Assembly: GCA_034190875.2 (NCBI GenBank)
Contig: CM067356.1
Span: 28,293,842-28,357,841, forward strand
Direction of reading: 5' to 3'
DNA: 64,000 nt
Origin: Urechis unicinctus
Lineage: Eukaryota > Annelida > Polychaeta > Xenopneusta > Urechidae
The position numbers and the translations under genes were made by a program. The notes under the pieces were generated by a model. The model had not been told where the DNA came from, did not search any database, and worked only from the letters and a program-made list of their open reading frames with translations. The stretch's first letter is position 1, and each line of letters starts with the position of its first letter. Positions 20,160 through 34,689 of this stretch are shown in pieces.

Positions 20160-22675
20160 GAATAATGTTTTTATAGCAGATCTATTTGGCCATCACTTAT
20201 CGGCGCCATGAATTGAAGCAAACTCAAGCAGGAATTTCAATAGCTGCTGTGATTCTATTTTAACTGCTCATACTCACGAAACACCATACTGTACCCTATG
20301 ATAATAGCATTTATTTCGAACGCATTGTACAGATATTTGACGAAATAACCAATAGCTATAGTGTCAAAACAGCCAAAATTGGATTCCGATAAACCGTTGA
20401 TTCAAAGATTTTCAGTAATGGAAAAAACATCTACTCACCCAGCAAGATGGCATAAACGGCCCTTTGTGCGGTCAGTGACATTCCTAAACGTCTACTGGCA
20501 TATGGATGCAACTTCTCTCAGTGTGATATGTTCACATAAAAGCTATCTTTACGTGGCTGCTTTCCACGGAGACAATATAATGTGGAATGCAAATCGTGCT
20601 AAAAATTGCCCATGCTCTCTGAGCGCATATTGAGGGGAACATTACATTTAATAAATTGTTCGACGGGAAAGTAGTTTTTGACTTAAGTATCGCTTAGCCA
20701 CTCCGTTTATTGGCAATTGCGCTAGACGTCGACGCTGGTAACGACAGATCCAAGTGGCTATAGTATGGGGAATGGTATACAGCTGTATTAATGATGTCAA
20801 ACATTGATAACGGTAAATCAGCGGAGATAAGTCGTGCTGTTTTCGTGGTTAATAGCTGATTGTGAGCGCTTGGCCAGGACACATGGCACATATGTCAAAA
20901 GTAATTTGCTGGCGTCGAACATCGCATATTACACGCTGTAAGGGCGTGCATTCAGCGGCTAACGCCGAGTCTAGTGCATTAAATCTAATGTGCACCGTAT
21001 TTGTTCGCTTACAAAGGGTAATAATAAAGCGAGGTGCGATACATACGCATTGAAATCTTAAGTAGCGTTGTAACATGTCTAATCTGAGATTTTTTCAATC
21101 GGCTTATGGGGAAAAAACAAATACCATCATTACGCATACGATGCCGAAACATAGTGAAGCAACGGCGGATCAGCAGATAAAGACGTAAACAGGCTGATTC
21201 CACTTATCCACACCATCCACGATGTGCCCAATGTTTGCTTACCAGTGGATGAAGCTCAGTGGTTTCATTCAATGAACACCAAAACAATTAGCACAGTAAT
21301 AGAAATGAATAGCACCATGCATCAACAATCTTTTACCTTTCACAAAAAAACTTAGCGAGTGATAAAAAATATAACACCACATAAGGTGCATGCCCGATTT
21401 GTTCTTGTAATGGTGTTACACGAAATAATAGACTCTCCTTGCGGAAAAGTATTAATGAATGCATGTTGTTTGATAGGTTGCCATTAGAATCATGTTAAGC
21501 TGATTTAATATGCTATTATACGATACTCTAGCTTCCTTTGGCCAATGGTGGATATAAGTTGCTATTTTTGCATATATTGGTATGTGTGGAGAAAAGTAGA
21601 ACACCTTTTTTAACTGATATCAATGAATTATCCGTTTCTACCAGCAATTCCAGTGATGTACGAAAGCCTGAACATATCTATTATCTATTGTCACCATGTA
21701 AAAGATAAGTAGTTCACACCACATTTAAATAAAATCTGCGGTGATCAAACGCAACATCCATGCAATGTTTTGTATCATTTAAAGTGGGTAAAATGCTTGA
21801 TGGCTCTGACAATAGACAAGTATAGTATAGTTAATATGTGAATGCTTCCCTGTTCGCTCGATTTGCTGAATAATTTGCTGTTAGCGATGTGAACAAGATA
21901 CAAAGCACTTTAACCCATGTAATAGAGATAAATGTAACAAGGTCCACAGACGCGACTGTCATCATGTTGAAACCCTAATTAGCGGGAGCATCAAAGTATA
22001 GCGTCAGTTCACAAAGCTCTCGTATAAAGCAGACAATTTCACGCATGGAGTGGACCTACACCCGCATAGTTCGCATGCTATGGTCGCGCGGCCGTTTGTG
22101 AACTCCAAACTTTTCCCAAACGTACTGAGCCTGTTTCGTAGAGCCAGAATACTCTCAATTGGCAACCATTTCTGTATTAAGTTCAAGTGTATAATTTCAA
22201 CTAGTTACCGACAAATTTAATTCTATTTAATGCAACTCTTTATTGATTTTTAGGTGCTAATGAAGACCCATCTTGCGGATTCAATGAAATCAATATATTT
22301 ATGTTTCTAGCGTCAGTTGCCCAACTCAAACTGATTATGCGTGCAACAAGGTGTATGCAACGCAATATATACCACTGGTGAAAACTGGTGTGGGTGTGCA
22401 GCGATGCCATAATAAATTCAATGCGTACGATCTCTGCTATGTAGTCTGCATGGAGTCGTTAAACTGCCATAATTTGTTTGACGATCATGATATGTATTCA
22501 GAAAAAGGTAAAAAGTTGCAAATTTGTTTACTGGTAGCATCCATTTTAAATGATGGTGGCGTCAATGTGGCGTGCAGGTGTCGCAACGCTTTGATTTATT
22601 ATCCAGTAGCGATAGCAGATGTGGTATTGTATTCAAACTGATTCCTAACATAAATGAAAAATATTGGAACTGCAG
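20160..22675. other. Noncoding DNA, no gene recognised
   Basis: Only short frames with no motif. Nothing here looks like an exon, RNA gene or intact transposon. Confidence 0.5.
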
Positions 22676-22780
22676 AGATAGCATGTGTAGTTTGCATTGT
22701 CGACAGTACATTGATATATGCGAGGGTTCAATGGTGTTATCTGTCCAAGTCGTCAAGTCACTGGTTTTAAGATTAACTAA
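22676..22780 (+). repeat. Diverged repeat family, copy 1
   Basis: Contains ACATTGATATATGCGAG and TTCAATGGTGTTATC, matching 31,738-31,840 (ACATTGATATATACGCGAG, TTCAATGGTGTTATC) over about 100 bases with substitutions and small gaps. Source element unknown. Confidence 0.6.
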
Positions 22781-23329
22781 TCCATTGCACTTGTCAGCAT
22801 GGGTTACTTCTATACCGGATCAAAAATTGTAATCGATATTCGAATATCGACTCAGCGACGATGTTTTTGGTTCTCAAACTAACCTTGTGAGCTCTATACA
22901 AATTGTTATGCTTAAACCTATGCAGACATATAACAAATGTAGCCATCTAGTGAATCCTAAGGCCCAAAACGCAGTCATTAGATTAACAAATATGCGGCAA
23001 CTACGCATATCTTGTGTGGTTCAATGGAATACAGATGCGACAGTCAACTAAATGGTGACAGACTCTTGGACGAAATATTCTTGATTTAATTGTGCTGTTA
23101 AGATGTGAGGAGAACAGAAGGTCTAACATCTGTATCGAGGCTGATAAGGTTAAGGTTTACAGAAATGCTGCACTGTTACGATTAGAGGTTGAATTGATAA
23201 TCCACAATCATAATGCATCATCACAAACATGCCAGTTTCAGCGAAATTAGGCATTATTATTTTGCTTTGGCTCTTTATGCAAAGCTGATGAACAAGTTTG
23301 CCGAAAGATGTATGAGACCTTAACAAGGT
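22781..23329. other. Noncoding DNA, no gene recognised
   Basis: No frame with a recognisable motif and no clear repeat. Confidence 0.45.
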
Positions 23330-23570
23330 CAGCATTGATTACAACGTTAATGAAGCTGCTTGCAGTGCTTCATGCTAGTCCAAACGGGGTGCTGTAGGCC
23401 CGTTGGGCTTTGGCGTTAGTTGTTATAACGATGTGTTTATGAATACTTGAAGTGAGATATTACAACCCCTGTCTTTAATAACTGGTATATTATGTGCGCT
23501 TGAATGGCCTTCGGTTATTAAGCGTCAATAACCGTTTTATGGAGCACACATTTCACATCAAGAAGAGGTT
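23330..23570 (+). repeat. Diverged duplication, copy 1
   Basis: Matches 49,680-49,905 in the same order and orientation: AACGATGTGTTTATGAA against AACGATGTTTATGAA, then GTGAGATATTACAAC against GTGATATATTACGAC, GCGCTTGAATGG against GCGCTTGAATAG, and CCGTTTTATGGA against ACGTTTTATGGA. Many substitutions and gaps, so old. Confidence 0.6.
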
Positions 23571-26500
23571 TTATAGCATTCTGATCCAATCACTGATAAA
23601 GCCGAATGGCTGTTATCCCTAACAGCTAAAGGTTGATCGTAAGCTGTCTATCGGACATGAATCACGGTGGTATGGAGCCATGCCATTGTAGTCGATTTAC
23701 CCCAAACAGGACATAGATACTCAATCATGCATGCGTGAGAGACTCTGACGAGTGATAGTATTGCCTTTTGCTGATATCATCTTTAATAATACGATCATTC
23801 CGTTTGCTCACCCGAAAGGTTTGCGAGCATGTTAATATCTCCTACGCACTCAATGCGATGCAATGAAGCAAACCAATCATGCTAACTAACCCTCATCCAT
23901 TACTTTCACATTTACCAATCTTAGCCCCCTTAACAACTTTGTTACAGCCCTTGTATAACGAGCATTTACGTTTCGAAAACAGGTACCTTTGCAATATCAT
24001 AAAACTCCATACAAACTTTGAGTATTCATCGCCATGTTGTCAATGAAGTGACACATGTGGTTTTTACATGAACTTAATTTCGTTTACTGTGCACAGCGTG
24101 GCCATTTAGCTTTTCCATTTTCAGGCCGATGTATCTTGGTGGACTTACATATGAGGCGTCTGTAATGGATTGATCTTACATAATTGCGTTGTTAAGCTCC
24201 CCAAGGTGATTCGTGTCAGTGAGGTGCACAGCATTGTGGAACAAGATATGCTTCGAATTGTCCACCGCTCATTGTGGACCCATTGTCGATGTTTTTTCGT
24301 CTGCTTCTCGTTCAAATCATGTGCTGGATTATAATGATATGATTGGTTAATATGTAAGCAAATTTTAACAGGGCATATTGACCACCGCAAATGTTACCAC
24401 GTTATTCAAAAAAACAGATTTGAAGGTAATAAAGTCATATGATGTTTTATTCTATTGCAAAGACAAAAGAAATCAAACTTCTGTTGGTGCAATAAAAAGT
24501 CCGATTGTGGCGTTTACGATATAAGCACATTGCCCGGTTGAAAAGGTTATTTTGTTCATATGAAGGTGTAGGCTTATAATATGCTCCTCGGGAAATGATT
24601 TAGTGCTTATTTTTCTATCAGCAAATAACAAACATCAAATCATGATATGTATTAGATAGACCCTCATGCGGCTATTGCCTTTATGTGAAGCGCTTTGACT
24701 CTATCGAATTCAAATACACAATATATCACGAAGGAGGGTATCATAAACTGACATCATCTATCAAGCTTTCGCAGTTTCCTTTTGTCAGGAACATTGATTA
24801 TTGGAAAAATCGAAGGGTGATGAACAAATATCGTGATGACAAGCTTTCATCCGGTCTACATTTAGGGAACGCAAGGCAATATTTTACTTGATGTAAAATA
24901 GCGAAAAGAGTGAAAACCAAACAAGCGTTACCGATATCCATATTTCGCCCTCGTTCGTTATTGTGAACACACCGAATGGTTTGTTGGCCCAACGACATGA
25001 ATCATTTACTTGATCACATTTTGTCATTGTCGATGCATTAACACAGACCCTGCGACCCTTAACACAGAATGAAAAACTCACCATTTTATAGGTCGATAGA
25101 GGATGCCCGCCAGCAGAAGGTAAGTAATGTTCTACTATTTTAAACCACAGTATATCATCCACCTGTAATATTCCTGTAACAAAAGTGAGCAAAACCCAAA
25201 AGCAGTTGTTCACACAATACCAACTATACAGCAACCATTATGCTTATAACAGTATAGATGCATTTATCGGCAAAGTTGGCACCTTTACGTGTCACGAGGT
25301 GATTAAGTGTATAATTTCCCCCGCTCAAGGCTTTCACATTTCTGTTCGTTTTATTCACATGACATAAACAGGAAGACATAGCCGGGTTACCGTCTGCTTT
25401 TTGTTGGAATCAAAGTGATTATACACACCGGTAAAGAAACTTTCTGAGCAGGGTATGCCGAGCGCATTGATATGACAGGAGTTATGAGTTAACACTGAAA
25501 GATTAGCCCATATATCTATACAAGATGATTGCGCTGTCAATTATAATTAACATTAAACGTGCGTAACTCACCACTATCGAATTTGCACACATATGGCTAT
25601 TAATAATGTTCCTTTGCACCTGGACCATTTCTGTAACATTTCTTTGTTAAAAGCCCTGCTCACCATTTCCATTTTTGTCGGAACTGGTCTTATCTGCAAT
25701 ATGCAAGATATAATGCTAGCAAAGGTCACTGAGTTGGAGCCAAATGTGCTCCTTTCGATGGGATATCCGGCTTTGATAGAGTATTATTACATCATGAGAA
25801 AAGCCCTGGCGTATAAATTGGTTATCAACCGTGGAAGCATTGCTCCATCTGCTTTGGGTTAACAAATATATCACCTCCGTTGTCGCTACCGGGTAATCCA
25901 TATCGCTCCTCATGGTGAGATGGCGATAACGGACGCAGTATATTCGGATTAGAAGTTGAGCTATTTACAATTTACAAGTGGCTAGTTTTTGGACGAAAAG
26001 ATTAATTAAAATATTTCCACCTTTACAGAATAATTGAATTAGTGCATTATGGTTAACTGTGTAATATTAAGGATAATGGGATGTTTATACTTATGAATAA
26101 TGTTTGAGTGTAGTCCCAATTAGAGAGAACTATCCCATTATCTTTCTTCATGGGTGAATAAAAAGCAGTTTAACCTCCGTATCGTATCTTTGAACAAGGG
26201 GCTATTTTGCTTGTTCATCCTATTGCAAAAAAATCACTTTTGCCATTTTCACTCATCTTGGTTAAGGTTCAACGCAAAAGTCAGCACATGCTGCAATCAA
26301 ACAAACTAATTATGCCTATCAGAGTTTCTATGATATTATTGAATGTCATTATCATATCATTGATTAACAGTTTTGGGTGCTAAACACTACACACAAGTCT
26401 ATATTAACGGGTCATTGCTTGAACCACGAAGCACGACATACCTTATGATGGCACATGTCTAGGCATTATATTTCCCGGCCAGCGATCATCTGAAGCATTA

Positions 26501-29500
26501 TAGTTTGAAATATCTCTTCGCAATTGTCTTCCTCTTGATACAGATCGATGATTTCCTCGAATGGGTTATGAATAGTCTATAGTCCATCGCATCGCATTCA
26601 AGTTAATAGGGTTCCCGCTCGTCGCGCTGTAAAGGGATTTGAATACCGCCAATCACGGCGAATACTTTCTTTTTATTCCGAGCATCAGGAGAGTAATAAC
26701 TGGATTTGGCCTTGTATAATGTGCGATCTTTTGATGCTTCTGGTCACGCATGTTTAAGGCGTCCGTCTGCTGCAAGACAAACCAACTTACCCCTGCTTTA
26801 TCTGATGACTACTTCCGCTATATAAGCTATGTAGCTCTGTTACAGAAATCAAATCTAAAACGACTATTTTCGTCAAAATGGTGATTATTTACAACACAAT
26901 TCCTCTCGATATATGGTAATGACGTCGATCTATACCAATTTGGCTAAACTAAAAATAGGAAGTTTTTTCCATTCCTTTTTAAAGTTAATTATTTGACTTG
27001 ATAGTTTTACATTGCGGCATTTGATCGACGGAACGACATTTGTTTACACATATTCCAAAGTGACATCGTGTAAAAGTATATTATTGTAGAAAGCCATAGC
27101 TATCTGCTTGGCAGAGCATATTGCATCAATCACTAAGAAGGAATGTAAGGAGAAATTATCATTCTCGTGGATGCAGATTCATTTCGAGTCGCCGGATGTT
27201 TCCTTGGTGTTCTTGTCTCAAAGCGCGCCTGAACGGAAACAGGATTGAGTGTGAGTGCACTTTGCCCAGCCTTCCCTTCTGTCGCATGGTGACATTTATA
27301 CTAGCTCTTGGTGCAAATAAGGAATAATAGATTCTATGCAGCAATAAGCTCACATGAATAATATTGTAGGGATTAAATATGATCGGATGGCAACGGTTAA
27401 TGAACTGTTTGAACATGAGGTCGTAAAATCCAGGGACCGCAAGGGTCACATAAAAAGTCACTCAGAAATGCTGAATCCCTATGCCTTCCCGAAACAACTA
27501 CTGACATAGCGGCAATAGATAATGCACCTCTCATAATTAAATGTTTGGAGTGATTTAATTTTTGTAAGACTTTTCTGTGACAATGATGAATGTCTAAAAT
27601 GCATTTGCAAAAATTTGATCTCTTCTATAAAAGTCGAAACTGGTTGTATCAAATTAACCGTTTGTTTTGATGGTATTTTGTCATACAAGAACAGCGAAAC
27701 CATACAGTTTGTGGCCTATTATACCGGACTGTTATGCTGGAAACGACGGTTGCATGTGACAATAAAAGAGATAAGCAGTAATGTTGACGAATATTTATGT
27801 CGTTAAAGCGACTTACACGTGGCTTTTATAGTTGCTGCTTTTCGTGATAGCAGCCATATTAGAGTGCATTACCTGAACATATGGTATGTAGGGCGTCAGC
27901 GGTTTGCGGTGACCCATATGTACTGGCATCAGTGAAAGCATATTATGTGCATTTCAACCGCGTTTTTACAGCGGTAGTGGTTCTGTTTTACCATATTGTT
28001 CATAACCTGTTGAGGTGGACGCCGATGGCGATTGCGAGTGTTTCATCTATTATAAAAGGCGTGTGATGCCAATATTTATGTCAGTAAAACTCATAAAACT
28101 TGAAGACTATGCATGATGCTTTCCGTGATTACTGGCAAACTGCTAGTGCCTGAGCGGACATTAAGTCCTTTATTTCATTCTCTGCAATCGTTACACAGAC
28201 CAACCATTGATGTAGGGGAAGCTTCGAAATCTACTTTTTGTTAGAATATTGACGTCGTAGACTTTAGTTTGAGGATAATCGGGTATGCAGATATTTACGC
28301 AAACGTCAGATGCGTTTTGCTAATGTAGTCTGTAACTGGCGAGTAATTTGAAAGCATGAGACCCTATTATACCGGATCAAACGGTGGAAGCTGCTTTGTC
28401 AAACATCTTGCAGCACAGATACTGATTGAATATCGACATCGGTCAAGGGTCAATATCTATGAGGCATGATTGGTTTTGCTTCATGGAATGAAATGGTGAT
28501 GGACCTTCCACCAAAATATCCATGGGTGTTTAGGTATCGCGTGTTTGTTAAGACGATCATGATTGCAAGCTAGGGCTGTAGGTCAATAACTTAGTTTAAA
28601 CTACCCATCTTGGCAAAAACAAATTCAAAGGTTGTACACAGTACCCTTCTGTGCGTCTTACCATTGTCCGTAATGGCAATATTCTATTTGTACTGTGCTT
28701 TTATTGAAGCAATATGTACATTCGCACTGACAACCTTCCGATGTGTATAGAACTAAAAATAAGGCGACAGATGCTACTATCCCTCCTGATAAAGCACTAA
28801 ATATCGTTGTTTAGGAACAATTGCTTGCGAGCGCAAGAGTCGTTGCAAACATTAGAGCCGTTTATCGACTTGTTAAATCCTTAGCTGTCTATTGTTTTTC
28901 AGCATGGGACATGCACCGATCACAATTATTTGTTACGGAAGTTTATTGTCCTTAAGGTATTTGTTAACGAAAAGTTGAATTAGACTTGTTTTATAGAGCT
29001 TTGACCTTCCGCCAAAATGAGCCCAGAGGGAGTTGATAGTACCGGTAGATATACTGCTAATGAACTGTTTAAACGGTATGCGTCGTCAAAGCGCGTTGTA
29101 GACGCTTCTTAAATATTGGTTTTGTATCCTATATGTCTATAGTTCTAGAAGCCCTAATATGGCTTTTTGTGCAAACATGTCGTGTCGTTATCTACAAAAG
29201 GCGATTGCACTATTGTGCTTTGACCATCCCACTATTGCATAATACCGCAGCCGAAATGTTCATTGGGAGAATCGACCTCATGCAATAAAGCATTATTCGG
29301 TCATCGACTAGCACTACCAAGCAATATTGACACTTACCTGCGCCAATGAGGGTATGTATTTGTCTGCAGACCGGAGTCATTTTTCTTAGTTTGGAACATT
29401 ATAATCATTCGCAATTGCTGCTCAAGGTTTTGTGCAAAGCTTCTCGAAGATTCTTGCTCTAGCTTTTGTATCAGAAAAATATCCGTGGTAGTTTTATTTA

Positions 29501-31737
29501 TAACCACGGATAGTTTTCTAATATGTTTTGAGAAGAAAATAATTATCCACAGAAGAGATTGATTCTCCCAGTTGTGTCTTGATTTGCAATTACAGTGTCG
29601 TTAGGGAAAACAGGAGATTGTCGTGCATGCAAGCGCAAGAAGCACTGAAGAAACGGAGGGAACTGTGCAAGCTCGAAAGATGTTGTACACGGTGAATGCG
29701 TGGGAGGAATGACTAACAGCCATAAAGGCATCATCATCAATTGACGTGGATGTTGAGCCAGTACTACACCAGTGTAAACGACAATTGCCAACCCTATGTG
29801 ATCGCACATAATGTGCATGATCAACCAATTAATGCATTCTGCCCATATCCAGATTTGTGTCTGTCTACGCTGCCGAATACAACGTGCACAAAATATGCGT
29901 CTATTCCATGGTGAGTTACTTGCAATGGCCTCCCGACATATTTTGGGTCAGCTTGTACTATAGGATACTGGATGTCGTCGGTCATGCATTAAGAACATGT
30001 CATCGCTTCGATACATTGACAGGAGCGTCTCCCAGAAGCCAATAGTAGGCGTTTCCGACACCCCAACGTCGCACCTCCATCCCATCCCGCCCGAAGTCGT
30101 GACGCAATTGACATATTTTATTTTCTTCTTCCCCGTCGCGAGTTGTTATCGTTTAAATAGACTGTCGGGAATGTCTTCAAGTCGCATGTTGGCGCTTCTG
30201 TCATCCTATGACATACACGTGGCCGGCGCTTCACAGTATCCTGCAGTTTACGCGGACCCCATCAACACAGGGCAATAAACTCGAGATCCATGAATGATGA
30301 CGATGATATTCTCATAAATATCATTCTTTGCAATGACATACCTTCACCAGCATTATATCAGGGGTGGTCAATGTATGTCATTCATCCAGAAAACAACATA
30401 TGAAGCGCAAAATGTATACTGCGATTGGTTTTAAAACAAATCTTGGATGATTTAAATTATTGTTAAAGTGAATAACATACAAATAATTTACAGCTTAATT
30501 GGTTTCTTACGATTGAAATACATATGCGACTGTTACGTGTGACTAATCACCGTAGTTCGTGCTTAATAATCATAAACAAGCATAATGTTATACGTATAGT
30601 ATAATAATTCTGATGAATTAAGACATGGCAATGAATAGTAGGATATGCCGCAAGACCCATGACCCTAGGACAGGTTCAAAGGACTGGCAGTTGCGGGAAC
30701 CGATGAAAGATATTCACTTTAGAACTTAATCTCGCAAAGCTACCTCGCTACAACTCGTACGTAATCGAGTCATGGCATAATATGTATAAGTGCAGCAAGT
30801 CAACTCTAAACTGGCGAAGTGTACGAGTGTACCGGTTTTCTACCTTCATTTTTTGCTACAGGTGACCTAAACAAGACTTTGACATTCTTGAGAAATGGTT
30901 TTGTTTCGGCCAAGTCGTACATGAAGGGTTGTCCTTGATTGTCGTATACCATGCCATGCTAATGCGTTGTTTAACGGCTGTCTGCGGATTTTACAGCATT
31001 ACAACCTCATGTGTACATTGTCGCCGATTCTTGAGTGTGCAAGAACCTGAAGTTACTTGATAGGCATATAACACAATGATCAGCTTATAATGCTTCACTA
31101 TATGTGCGCCGTGGTCGGGCATCGCTGTGAAACTTAAGTTATCCTGTTTGGAAGGCAACTCTGAGTTCATAAAAGTCAGCTTTCAATTAAATTGCTTTGC
31201 GGGTAACTAGTGGACAGATTCTAATTATTTAGGTAAACTAAATGACGATAGTTTTCCATGTGCTGCGACTCTTACACGAGTGAATACAAAGGGTCGGGTC
31301 AAAGATTATATTGAGCAAAATAAACGTCATCTTGACAATAAGTGATATGCGTGCTAGCCAATGTTTTCCGAAACTGTCCATAGACTTTTGTCATACTGAA
31401 AACGAGCGGAAATACAAAGGATCCTTCATGTTTTCTATACAAAAACATGTTGAATATTATTCACAGATAATCCAAACCTTAGAACACATAGTTTGTCATT
31501 TTGTTTTGTTTCATGCTCACAATCATATGACATAGTCTAGCAAACGAAGTGTGTCTTGTAAAACCGTCATCATCTTGCTGCCGGAGATATGTGTGTCGAG
31601 CAAAGTTAAACCAAGTAAGGGTTTTTTATAATGACAAACACTTGTCGCAATACTTATTACTTTCAAATCAGCAACGATGACGGATGCGGTAATACATCAA
31701 AGCTGATTAGTTTCTGAAATGGAAAGATACAAAATTG
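23571..31737. other. Noncoding DNA, no gene recognised
   Basis: About 8 kb without a recognisable gene. The frames at 25,593-25,862, 27,159-27,461 and 29,997-30,278 carry no motif I know. A somewhat more GC-rich patch at 29,550-30,280 stands out but gives no coherent protein. Phrases such as TTAATGAACTGTTTGAAC (near 27,398) and CTAATGAACTGTTTAAAC (near 29,055) suggest more members of old, diverged repeat families. Confidence 0.45.
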
Positions 31738-31840
31738 CGATATGAGACATGTAGGTTTGCTTTGTCTGCTTGACATTGATATATACGCGAGTTCAATGGT
31801 GTTATCAGGACATGCTGTCAGGGTTTTGGGATTGCAAATA
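31738..31840 (+). repeat. Diverged repeat family, copy 2
   Basis: Second copy of the family at 22,676-22,780, same orientation. Similarity is best over GACATTGATATATACGCGAG and TTCAATGGTGTTATC and fades on either side. Confidence 0.6.
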
Positions 31841-32384
31841 TGTGGGTGTCCTTTCGGATATGAGTGGGAAGGATTTGGGGGGTGGGGGACAAACATCACC
31901 TGCCTTGATCATTTGTATCAAAGCATTTGCATAACAGCTTATGCAATAAAATAAACTGTCACCGTTCGCATCCCCATACAAAAACAAACATGCATTTGCG
32001 AACCTTGTGGATGTTAGAATTTATGGCATTCTGGTACATAGCAGGCTACAGTGTTAATAATTCATGAAAGCCAACTGTTCTTCTATGACATCATTATGTA
32101 TAGCCTTAGTCAACTCCATGCAGATTTCATATGGCTTTGGAATTTATCAACAGTAGTTTGGGCACAAGGAAATAGTGGTGTGAATACATGTGACGCCGCG
32201 CATCAGGAACTTGAATTTGAGCAATTATAATATTTTCGCACGGATATGATATGCCACGCCTTGCTGTAACATCTGTAGATATAGCACTAAAATAATATAA
32301 TTAGAGATTAATTGCCTGATTAAGAAACTCGAAGTATATAAATATTCAGTACTCGAATAATAATTGTTATCATATTACCTCGAC
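31841..32384. other. Noncoding DNA, no gene recognised
   Basis: No motif-bearing frame, no RNA gene and no clear repeat boundary in this stretch. Confidence 0.45.
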
Positions 32385-32640
32385 AATGGAGAGAGAAGTC
32401 AAGCGAGAGAGAAATATAGAGGGAAAAGAGAGAGATAAAGAGAGAGAGCACCAGAGAGACCGAGACCGATAAACATAGAGGCCGAGAGACAGAGATACCA
32501 CGGGAAGGATCTTGAAAGAGAGATGGAATGTGAGAGAAAGAGAGACAGACAATACAAAGAGGGAATAACCAACATAAATGACAGAGAGAATGATAAGATA
32601 TAGAGTAAGAAAGAAATTCAAGGAGAGAGAAAGTTTGTAA
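32385..32640. repeat. GA-rich (polypurine) low-complexity tract
   Basis: Imperfect (GA)n / GAGAAA tract of about 250 bases on the + strand. The Ser/Leu-rich frames on the other strand come from this composition and are not genes. Confidence 0.9.
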
Positions 32641-33439
32641 CATATAGGCACTAACAGCGATTATGATTGATATTTGACCGGATTTTGTAATAAACTAAAC
32701 AAATGACAAATTGAGTTTTTATTGTTAAGCAACCAAAGCTTGTGGTATGAACAACAATCGGTGTATATATCCAGATCATTATTTTTCTCATGCATTAATA
32801 ATATAAATTGCGTACCACACTTATTTTTCCTTTGAGCCTGTGTTTTATCCTACTCTTGTTTTAACACCTTACACATGTATGTGGTTTTCTTATGGCTTGC
32901 AGATTGTTTGCTTAAGCACTCTAGCAAACAATCATGTCAGTAGTAGCCGTCGCGCTTGAATAGTCACTAGTTTATCTGCCATTTGTTAATTATCTGATAA
33001 AACCGTTTTATAGTCCGAGCAATTTCAGTCGGGATCGAAGCTTTGGTTAAGCCAAATTGCTACAATCCCACAGAACTGGGAGTTGATGGTTAGTGGTCCA
33101 TGGGCTCTAAATGGTATGGTACCGTCGTATATCTCGATCACGGCGCAGGTATCAGGTATTCGTTAAAGACCCTGAAGAATGATAATGTATGTAATGGTGT
33201 GCCATTGTTCATCTTAGCGTTCGTGTCGTTTGATGAAATGGCATGTTCTCGAACACCCGGATATTTGGTATGCATTTACATTGATGCAATGAGAGCAACA
33301 GGTAAAATATTCATCGACCCCCCATGATTACATTTGTCTTACCTATCTTCCTCGACTACATTGTCAGTGCAACCCTTTTCTTCCAGTCTTCTGCAGCGAA
33401 ATTTATTTTCCAAAAAAGGTCGCATCCAATGCCATTCTA
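32641..33439. other. Noncoding DNA, no gene recognised
   Basis: No supported gene. The short frame at 33,100-33,327 has no motif. Confidence 0.45.
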
Positions 33440-34460
33440 GTTGTTGGCTAAACACAACCGCATGACTACAGTTCACAATACAATGGCCCGTTCATTTTAA
33501 GTTATAGTAATGATGCATCACCAAACATACATTAACAAACACATGTGTCCTACGGTCATGTAAATTACATTTTGAGCTGAGCTGAAATGCAGCCAAAACG
33601 TTACATTGATTGCTTCCATCCATCAATGGTGATAATTTCTTTGCTCAAACAATATGGTACGCGTGAATATGGATGAATATTTAGATGATTGCAACATTCC
33701 AGCCGGTCAATCCACGTTAATGTGAAATTAACAGCGCATTTTGTTATAAGCAACCCTAGAAGGTGTATTCATCTGAGTATTGTAATCCCGGCATTGTACC
33801 CGCTCAATTTAGCCCCCTCATAAATGTTCTTATAGCAGCGACATGGTGCACACACAAGCAGAACTTCACTATTCACAACAAATCGTTTGATCTCACATGC
33901 GCCACCATTAAACCACATACAATTTCACAAAAATTACAACCAACTGCACTGTGGTATTCACATGATACACAATGGACCGAAGAAACGGTAAATCAAAGGG
34001 CTCTTATGTGCAACATGCAATGGCCACTGATAATGAAGGATTTTGGCCTGATTATGTGGAATTGGAATGAACACAGTGAAAATGATGAAAAGGATTCCCT
34101 TGACCAATATATATGCCGTGTAGTGCGCCAATTGTGGTTTAAGTTCATATTGATGCAGAAATGTTCCGATCAAGAGCGTGATTAAGCAGACTGTACAAAT
34201 CGTTCAGATAACCCACAGCGTCGCATGCCGCTTAGGAAGCCTCATCAACTCGCCCGTCCTGTCCAAACAGAGAAGAATGTACAATAACTATCAACTAAGT
34301 CATACACCCCGCTACAAGAGATCCTTTTCTTGCAGGATTAAACCTACTTGAAACACATTTTCCGAGGGTGCAGCAAATTTGTTATATAATTTAGGGAACG
34401 TCGTAATATAAACACAACAAAGATTTAAGAGAACAGGAAAACATGAAGATCTGATATTAT
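33440..34460 (+). repeat. Duplicated block II, copy A (left part)
   Basis: About 1 kb that matches 43,965-44,945 in the same orientation. Landmarks shared are ACAACCGCATGACTACA / ACAACCGCGTGACTACA, CCGCTCAATTTAGCCCC in both, and GAAGATCTGATATTA / GAAAATCTGATATTA. Reading frames in it, including one of 140 residues at 33,763-34,185, are not kept in the other copy, so it is treated as noncoding. The homology continues at 38,285 after an interrupting 3.8-kb stretch. Confidence 0.75.
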
Positions 34461-34689
34461 TTAAAGAGCATCAGCGTATTAGTCAATCAGATATTAGAAA
34501 AGCCAAACAATATTGAGGGCAATCTAGCAGATAATATAACAAAAAGCTCAAAAGCATTTTATGGCTATGCAACGTTATAGCTTGAAAATGCAGAAACCGC
34601 TTGCAATTTTATATCAGAAGACAAAGCAAGCGCGATTTATCCTTGTGGTTACTATATATCAGCATTCACAAACGAAATGGAAGTGCTCT
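34461..34689. other. Unassigned start of the 3.8-kb stretch absent from copy B
   Basis: Lies between block II left part and the palindrome. No motif seen. Together with the sequence to 38,284 it is missing from the sister block, so it is either an insertion here or a deletion there. Confidence 0.4.

Noticed and set aside
29543-30278. More GC-rich patch with several frames, considered as a host exon
   Set aside because: No frame gives a recognisable protein and no clear splice signals bound it.
32320-32651. Ser/Leu-rich frames opposite the GA tract
   Set aside because: Direct product of the polypurine composition.
33763-34185. 140-residue frame in block II copy A
   Set aside because: Not open in copy B; substitutions do not follow a coding pattern.
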